A DNA stretch of 64,000 bases. It comes from Cristatella mucedo (taxonomy: Eukaryota > Bryozoa > Phylactolaemata > Cristatellidae). Below, in pieces: positions 58,015 through 64,000 of the stretch (position 1 is its first letter; each line of letters begins with the position of its first letter). A model generated the notes under the pieces. It saw only the letters and a list, made by a program, of their open reading frames with translations. It was not told where the DNA came from and did not search any database. Location of the stretch: positions 3,059,001-3,123,000 of the forward strand of contig WPIO01000035.1 of assembly GCA_009760855.2 (NCBI GenBank). The letters run 5' to 3'. The position numbers were made by a program, and so were the translations under genes.

Positions 58015-59760
58015 GATGAGGAATTGAACGTTGCTAACTATCGGAGCTCAATCGTGTATGGGCATTGCAAATCGGAAGGGCACTGCCAGCTAGCAGCTGA
58101 AGCAAACTTTCTCACCTGAATTGATGACTTTTTACAACTCAATTTAAACTAAAGATTAACCAACGCGATTTATGAGGCAGACATTGCATTGACTAATTTT
58201 AGAAACAAGAATTAAAAAATTAATTCTGTTTAGAACCAGTTTGGAAAAAATTCAGCAATGCTTGCTAAAACTCTTAGAACGGCACAAACAGGAGCCTAGC
58301 CAACGAACTTTGCCTGCCTGGCTCCCATCAGCTTGCTGGTATATTACGCGCTCCTAAATTTTATTTTGAGGAAATCAATTGGCTCTCAACACCATGCTTT
58401 CTGGTGCACTGTAGAAAGCGTGTCGCGTTGCTTTGAATGTCTGTCAGCTAAGATTACTTGACAATCAGTAAGCCCAATGGGTTGCTAATCGTGCAGTAGA
58501 ACCAGAAGTGGAGTGTTCCTTGGAAAGACGCGGCATAAAGTGGCCAGTGGTCAAGATTAGGGCAACAAAACCCTTGATTAGCGAGTTATAATGGAACTTG
58601 CCGCTTGGGTGCAGTAAGAGGGCATATCTGACTAGTGGTCACAGCCGTGGATAAAAGACGCTGACAAAGAGTTTTTTATACGAAGAAGCTAGTTATTGTG
58701 TAGCAGCTCCAGACGTCAAATGTAGGAATTTGCCGTATAATGAACTTTTAGATTGATAGAAGAAACGGATTCTTGTGGAAGATGCTGGTTTTCATGAAAT
58801 GCAATTGCGAAACTGCAATAACTGTCAGTTAATAAATGACCGTTATTTTGGTAGTCAATTAAAACGCTTTGTTTTTGGTTAATTAAAAGATTCGGAAAAA
58901 GTGTTTGCTTCTACTACACTGGAATATGAACGTTTTAACAGTTAATGGCATCAGTTTTTCGTCAGAAGTAGGAAACTAAGTAAGGAACCAACACATATAA
59001 TAAGTTTGAGTAACCACTTGTTACAAAGTTTTTGAAAATAGCGGCAGATGCTGATATACACATTTCCTCTCTCGGCTTTCTCACTTATAAGGGTTAAATA
59101 ACTAACCACGATTTCAGTTTGTAAGCAAATACCAATTAAGCTATCATCAGGTAAAGGGTTAGCACTGGCTACGCGATAAAATCTTATCTAAGGTCGTGGA
59201 GATTGTATTGCTTATGACAGAGAACTATATATTCGTGCTGTTCAATTCTTAGAAACTAATTCGTCGCAAGCCTGCTGAAATACGGTCTTTGAACTCACAG
59301 CATAGACAAAATGATGACGCCAGTGGAAAATCAGCCTCATGCAGTATGCCCAGCATTCACTGACAGCTCGGCAGATGATTCGACAGCGACCGGTAGAGGA
59401 AACAACCGCACGACTTCCTCTTGGGCATCAACACCTCAGCAGCCGAGGCTGCAGCAGCCTGCAACTTCTGCTGTACATCCTCCGAGCTCCGAATTGTGGA
59501 TGTACCCAGGTACAAACTTGACAGCGATGAACAGAACTGTCAAGAGCGACTCACAAACGCAATCACCCAGCTGGGCAACCCACGGTCTACGATAGCGACC
59601 AAATGACAGTAGGAGGTGCCGCGAGCTGTTGGCCACGCGAGATTTCAGAGGATTCTTTAGTCCTCGCCGGCACTGCACCAAGATAAATAACATTGCTCTG
59701 GTTAATTTGCATTTGTTAACAGTTCACATTGACTATTAACTTAATTCTCTAAAATCATCA
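58015..59760 (+). repeat. Duplicated block, right copy (matches 22890-24600)
   Basis: Collinear with the left copy, including gcattgcaaatcggaagggc (left gcactgcaaattggagggg) and gggttgctaatcgtgcag (left gggctgctaatcgtgcag). It contains the putative first exon. Confidence 0.75.
59311..59509 (+). pseudogene. Putative first exon, scramblase-like gene, right copy
   Basis: The frame is open from ATG 59311 to a donor at 59510 (CAG|GTACAAA, shared with the left copy). The product is rich in Ser, Thr, Pro and Gln (WASTPQQPRLQQP), with no hydrophobic segment. The 199-bp length leaves one base, which fits the phase of the ASSSRDNQRM frame at 63608 if that is the next coding sequence. This exon itself is not damaged, but the downstream exon is split by a LINE. 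Alternatives are an unrelated gene, or an intronless frame ending at 59595. Confidence 0.5.
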
Positions 59761-60589
59761 GGCTAGCTTAACGCTCGGCGCCCGGAGGCTGCCCAAAAGG
59801 CACCTTCGGAGTTTTAGCGTGCAGTGACCTCAAGCCATTGTGGTAATGCGAAGAGGCACGCCGAATGTTTGCTTTACGGCATTTTCCCGGAGAGTCGTTT
59901 GTGAAATTACCGGCTCGTAAAATTCAAGCTATAACGGTCCCCTGGCCAAAACATAGCTTCATCTAGGAAAATAGTGCCGAATTACCGAGCCAAGAGTGAC
60001 GTATTCAAGTTGCTTAAGACTAGGGAAACACATTTAATCAGAGCTGCCAGGCGATTGCTCTTAGGATCGCTGTGCGAAATGTGGTCGAGCCCGGCAGAGT
60101 ACTTGTGAGCGGAAGGGCAATGGCTCACCCCTTTGTTCAATCGTACGATAGCTCTACTCGCACTTTATGAGGTTTGTCTTCTAGTCTCGCAGCAGACGAT
60201 TCTTTCGCCTAAACAAATCTCGGCTATTTTGGCATCTCTAAGAAGTTGACATTGCACGCTCGAAATGAGTATCTTGGACAAAAGAATACCGTGCTAACAA
60301 AAGCGTGTAAAAAGTTAGTCTAGCGACTGCAATTTACCTAGGTATTTATGACAATAGTTTTTATTAGTGAGAATACAGTATTTAAGGCTGCTTTACATAG
60401 CATTTGCATGCTGATACAGCTATTAAAAATAGGGATTTATAATCCTCGAGTAAAATCTCAAGCAAATACTCGTTGGAAATTACGGTAAGCTGCAAATGAC
60501 CTATCCTGAGGTAATAATAGTAGTTGAGATCTTCAAAAATAATTCACTCACTTTAAAGCGACCAAGAGGTTTGCAAAAGCGGCTCAGAT
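59761..60589. other. Unassigned (intron of the putative gene)
   Basis: Partly GC-rich at 59770-60180. I found no clear counterpart in the left unit and no transposon terminus. Confidence 0.4.
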
Positions 60590-61215
60590 TATGGTTCATG
60601 CTCGACCAGAAAGAATTCCATGATAAAACATAATCAATAATCTCTCAACAAAATTCTTGTTTTTTAGGATCTTTTTCTTGCTGCCGTATTATCGCGTAGC
60701 TAAAGCATCCCTGTATGGCATTGCATCACGCTCAGGAAACTTTATTGTGGATAATCATGACAACTGAAGAAAGTTTAAATGACAGCACTGAATTTTGTTA
60801 CCGGATGTAATAAAGCTAATTGCTAGAAAAAAGTCTGGTTGTTGATAAAGATATCTTATTTGCCAATCTCTCATGAAACATATTTAGGGACTACCATTGA
60901 CATAATGTGATTGTTTTGCCTACGTTAGCGTAATTATATTATTCTGATTATAAATAATTAGAATTATGTAAACGTTTTCGGCTAAACAAATTTATCTTGA
61001 TGGATGCTTTTTAAATAAGCTTGCGTTTGATCTAGTATTAGAATGGGTGGTATTTTCGCTATTCATACTAGTAATTTATTTGCTCCGAGCTATCAAGTGG
61101 CAGTCCAAACGCCAGAAACACTAATTATCAAGCGTGTGCCCTGACCTGTTGCTGTACTAACAGCTGTATGCAATGGCATTCATAGAAATGTATAAGCCAG
61201 GAAAAGCCGTTTTGT
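60590..61215 (+). repeat. Duplicated block, right copy (matches 26640-27290)
   Basis: Collinear with the left copy. It ends near tgtataagccagg (left tattgggccagg). Confidence 0.7.
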
Positions 61216-62219
61216 CATGGCACTGCAGAAACCTGCGAAAAAAACACACACCTTTCAATTATTCTTTCATTGCACCATGTACAAGTGACTCGAACGAGAT
61301 TGAGTTTTGTGTTAATGCTAGACAAATGTATTATCTGTGAAAAAACGTCTACTTTCACGTACTCATATGGCTTCTCTTCAATGTGGCCGTCGGTGCATAG
61401 CATGCTATTCAACTAACATACAGTAGAGCAATCAAATTTGGTTTGCTGTTAGAAAGCCTGTTGTCATTCATCAATAGCTAAAATTCAGTGCCGCGGTGAA
61501 AGCTTACATTTTTTGGGCATCTTGACCGTCAAAGCACATCTATCAGAATTCGACTCCCACATTCCAATCCCAGATGTCCCGACCTTTGGCCATATGCACA
61601 ATACAGCTTCGCTTAGATCGCCAGGAAGCCGAAAAATGCAGCAGGACCTGCTGCGATATGCAGATCCCATTCCCATTGCTGTTTAACTTGCGATTGCAAG
61701 AGGGCCATTTTAGTACGGATTCTTTCAGTAACAGACCAGTCTGAAGAAACGTGGTCTCCGCAACGCTCGTGAGTTAAATCGTAAGGCCCTGTCTTAATGG
61801 CGGCAGCAGTGTAAATGACTACCTAGCTCTTTTTTCAGTAGGAGACGAGTTTTGTCTAGTTTTCGGCTCTCCGGAAGTTAGTTTCTCTCGGCAATCCGTC
61901 CTACACCATTCAGGACCGGGAAGGGACGTTCTGAAACCAGAACCGGCGACATATCTATGCCAACCCAAGAACAGCAGAACCTTCTCACAGAGGCATAGAA
62001 GTCATCTGTAGTGCAATGCCAGGAAGCCACATAGCAATATCTATGATACGCAGCTGGTGAATGGAAACGATATGGCTGCTTTACTCAAACTAGTTGAACT
62101 CCAACACGGCAAAAGGATAGAGAGCTCTCCTTAAAAAGGGGATGTTGAAAGCTGCAGACGTCACTCTCGCTGCTGAGGAACTCCCAGTATTGGGGTCGAA
62201 GTTGAACCAGATGCTTGAG
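61216..62219. other. No recognisable feature
   Basis: Unassigned 1 kb. The left unit holds LINEs at the corresponding place, so no comparison is possible. Confidence 0.4.
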
Positions 62220-62338
62220 TACCCACGGTGCCTGAATAGACGTGGCCTCTGCTATTCCAGTGTTTATAACTCGTACAGTATTATTGTTGGCTCAACTGCA
62301 GAAACCTTGGTAGGCACTTCTAATGGGCTCAATTCCTG
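62220..62338 (+). pseudogene. Scramblase-like exon, right copy, part 1 (before the LINE)
   Basis: An open frame from 62142 ends in GSTAETLVGTSNGLNS. This aligns in the same frame with GSAAATVACTSNGRVS in the left copy (28919-28966). It then runs into family A sequence at about 62339 and stops. The exon's 5' limit is uncertain; a weak acceptor (cttgag) lies at 62214-62219. Confidence 0.5.
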
Positions 62339-63597
62339 ACTATCTATCATCAATTCCTTCTTGAGCACCTCACATCGCCTGGATATCACTGTTACTGCAC
62401 TGAAAAGTTTCTGGTCCTATCCCTGTGTGAGAATAAAGACTATTGATTTGAATTGCCATAGATCATCTGAGGAACCTCTGAAGTATGGCTTACCTCAGAG
62501 CACTGGTTGGTCCCATTCTTTTCATGGTTTTTACTTTTCCTCTTGCCGGTGTGGTGGCCAAGCACAATCAAGGCTTGCACTTGTATACAGATGAAACTCA
62601 GTCGTACTTTTGATTTAATTCCCCCAGCTCACCAGCACGTCGAATTCTCTCCAACTCTTTGCCGTATGTACTGACGACATTCGCAAGGGGTGGCAGGAAA
62701 CTTTTTTCAGTTCAATTATGACAAAATGAACTTGCCGTTTATAGGTAAACCGAGTGAGATTCAGATATTTTGAACGCTAGCACTCACAGCCGGCTCTGTA
62801 AGCATATGTCCAGTTTAATGTTCGCGAAATCTTGCTATCCTGTTCCAAAGTGACGGTTCATTAGGCGACCACATCAGCTTCCCAGTCACGTTTGCTTACT
62901 TGAAGCTGCATAATATTGCTAGAATTTGGGTTTCTTTGGACAGGAATACCAAATCTAAATTGATCCATGTATTTGTGACATCATTGTTTACCTATGTAAC
63001 TTTGTTTCTTACTGTGAAACCGGCCTGTGCAATCAGGCTCTTACAATATGTGCACAGCTTTGCAGCTTGGCTTGCCTGTCGTGAGCATCACTTTCTAGTT
63101 CCATCATTTTTGGTCACCAACCTACCTATAAGATATATTCCCCCACTAGGCTAAGCATCTCAGCAGTCAATTTTCGGAATCTAATCATTTACCTATACAT
63201 CCTATGAACCTTATCACCGTTGAAGACTGGGCGTTTAGTTTGTAAGCTCCTAAACCCGGAACTGACTTCCGACTTGTGTCGCATCCCTTACCATGACCAT
63301 ATTTAATAAGATACAAGAATTACATCTATTTATCACACAATAAAGTGCTTCGTTGTGATTTGTCATTTACGTGCTTAAGTGTACTGGCACTTTGCATGCT
63401 GCCACTAACTATATTTAGATGTTGACCCTGTGCATGTCAACTTAACAATTATATGCTTGTTGTCGTTGAGCATGCTGCCAATAACCATTCGATCGTACTA
63501 CATTTGCAGTGAATGTAAAGTGCCTAAAAATAAATTGAGCTCTGCGAGGGCACTATATCCATTTTTTAATATTATTATTACTATTTACTACTATTGT
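62339..63597 (+). mobile_element. Family A LINE, 5'-truncated, inserted in the scramblase-like exon
   Basis: Plus-strand RT from the IDH region: SSEEPLKYGLPQSTG (62470-62520) and worn YADD surroundings (near 62590). The C-terminus follows (62900-63154, KLHNIARIWVSLDRNTKSKL), then the 3' UTR, the worn terminal stem-loop (63515-63560) and a TTA/CTA tail to 63597. Frameshifts are many. The interrupted exon parts abut on both sides. Confidence 0.85.
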
Positions 63598-63599
63598 GA

Positions 63600-63736
63600 A
63601 CCATCAGCTTCTTCATCTAGAGATAATCAACGTATGATCAAGCCTGTCGTCCCTGGCTTCTTGCCAGGTCTTGAGTGCATTGCCCATGTCGATGCACTAT
63701 TCATTTCCAAGGAAAACGTGTCAAATGGTTTTAACT
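63600..63736 (+). pseudogene. Scramblase-like exon, right copy, part 2 (after the LINE)
   Basis: The frame reads ASSSRDNQRMIKPVVPGFLP, then GLECIAHVDALFISKENV. It aligns without gaps to the left copy (MVKPVIPG, GLECLAQVDALFISKK), with Arg where the scramblase family has the Trp of Trp-Met. Many differences between the copies are synonymous, which suggests coding constraint after the duplication. The likely donor is GTACGT at 63737; the exon end is 7 bp longer than in the left copy, so one copy has an indel. A downstream scramblase core would lie beyond the window. Confidence 0.6.
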
Positions 63737-63767
63737 GTACGTAGGCCTCTGGCTTACCACTCGACGG

Positions 63768-63925
63768 GCATGATCATAATGATAACTATAACAATTCATC
63801 TTATATAGCACTCTGAGAAGTCAGTGATTTTCTTCGTACTTTGCATTTGAGGTACATGAAGCACAATTGAAAGGTTAGCAGGAGCGTACCAACTGACAAC
63901 AAGCATAACATGGTTCTATGCTGCA
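63768..63925 (-). mobile_element. Family A-related LINE 3' end, old
   Basis: A minus-strand tail and terminus remnant (caattcatcttatatagcactctgagaagtcagtg...actttgcatttg), followed by a short 3' UTR. Confidence 0.6.
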
Positions 63926-64000
63926 GATGTTTGCAGCTGGACCTACCTAAGAGTATGATGCTTCAATACTTCCCCTTTAATTGACTGACGTGTACTTTGC

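Noticed and set aside
1-64000. CRISPR arrays, operons, ribosome binding sites and rRNA genes
   Set aside because: None seen. The sequence has the features of an animal genome, and the only tandem arrays are simple satellites.

Overview
The window looks like animal nuclear DNA, probably from an invertebrate. No gene is intact and no operon-like layout is visible. There are no prokaryotic gene signals. About half of the sequence is recognisable as decayed transposable elements, and the protein matches are split by stops, frameshifts and nested insertions. I could not determine the species. GC looks moderate by eye, with a richer patch at about 44.5-48.3 kb.

Two non-LTR retrotransposon families dominate. 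Family A has an APE endonuclease and a reverse transcriptase of the L2/CR1 type, a 3'-terminal stem-loop and a TTA-repeat tail. I count more than 20 pieces, mostly on the minus strand. The best copy is at 52.9-55.75 kb. Family B is a related element with an ACATT-repeat tail; its best copy is at 41.6-44.4 kb on the plus strand. Copies are nested in each other: B in A at 27.9 kb, and an antisense A in A at 30.6 kb with a 7-bp target-site duplication. Other elements are a ruined Ty3/gypsy retrotransposon on the minus strand (pol 13.0-15.6 kb, polypurine tract and 3' LTR at 9.5-10.2 kb), a solo LTR at 47.1-48.3 kb with a 4-bp target-site duplication, a SPIN-like hAT MITE at 5.1 kb, two tRNA-derived SINEs at 26.5 and 33.5 kb, a foldback element at 38.6 kb and an octamer satellite at 37.5-38.2 kb.

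Under the transposons lies an older layer. Blocks of non-transposon sequence occur twice in the same order: 1.3-2.5, 21.2-21.8, 22.9-24.6, 26.6-27.3 and 28.85-29.1 kb match 39.9-41.0, 56.7-57.1, 58.0-59.75, 60.6-61.2 and 62.2-63.7 kb. The offset is 34-38.5 kb throughout. This suggests an ancient tandem duplication of a unit about 35 kb long. The last two blocks carry protein-like exons: a Pro/Gln/Ser-rich first exon with a conserved splice donor, and an exon that resembles the start of a phospholipid scramblase domain. Both copies look broken. The left one has an in-frame TGA where the family has Trp, and the right one is split by a family A insertion.

The most puzzling local structure is at 41.15-41.36 kb, where three consecutive inverted repeats with perfect 11-19 bp arms sit just upstream of the best family B copy. 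No known element explains them.
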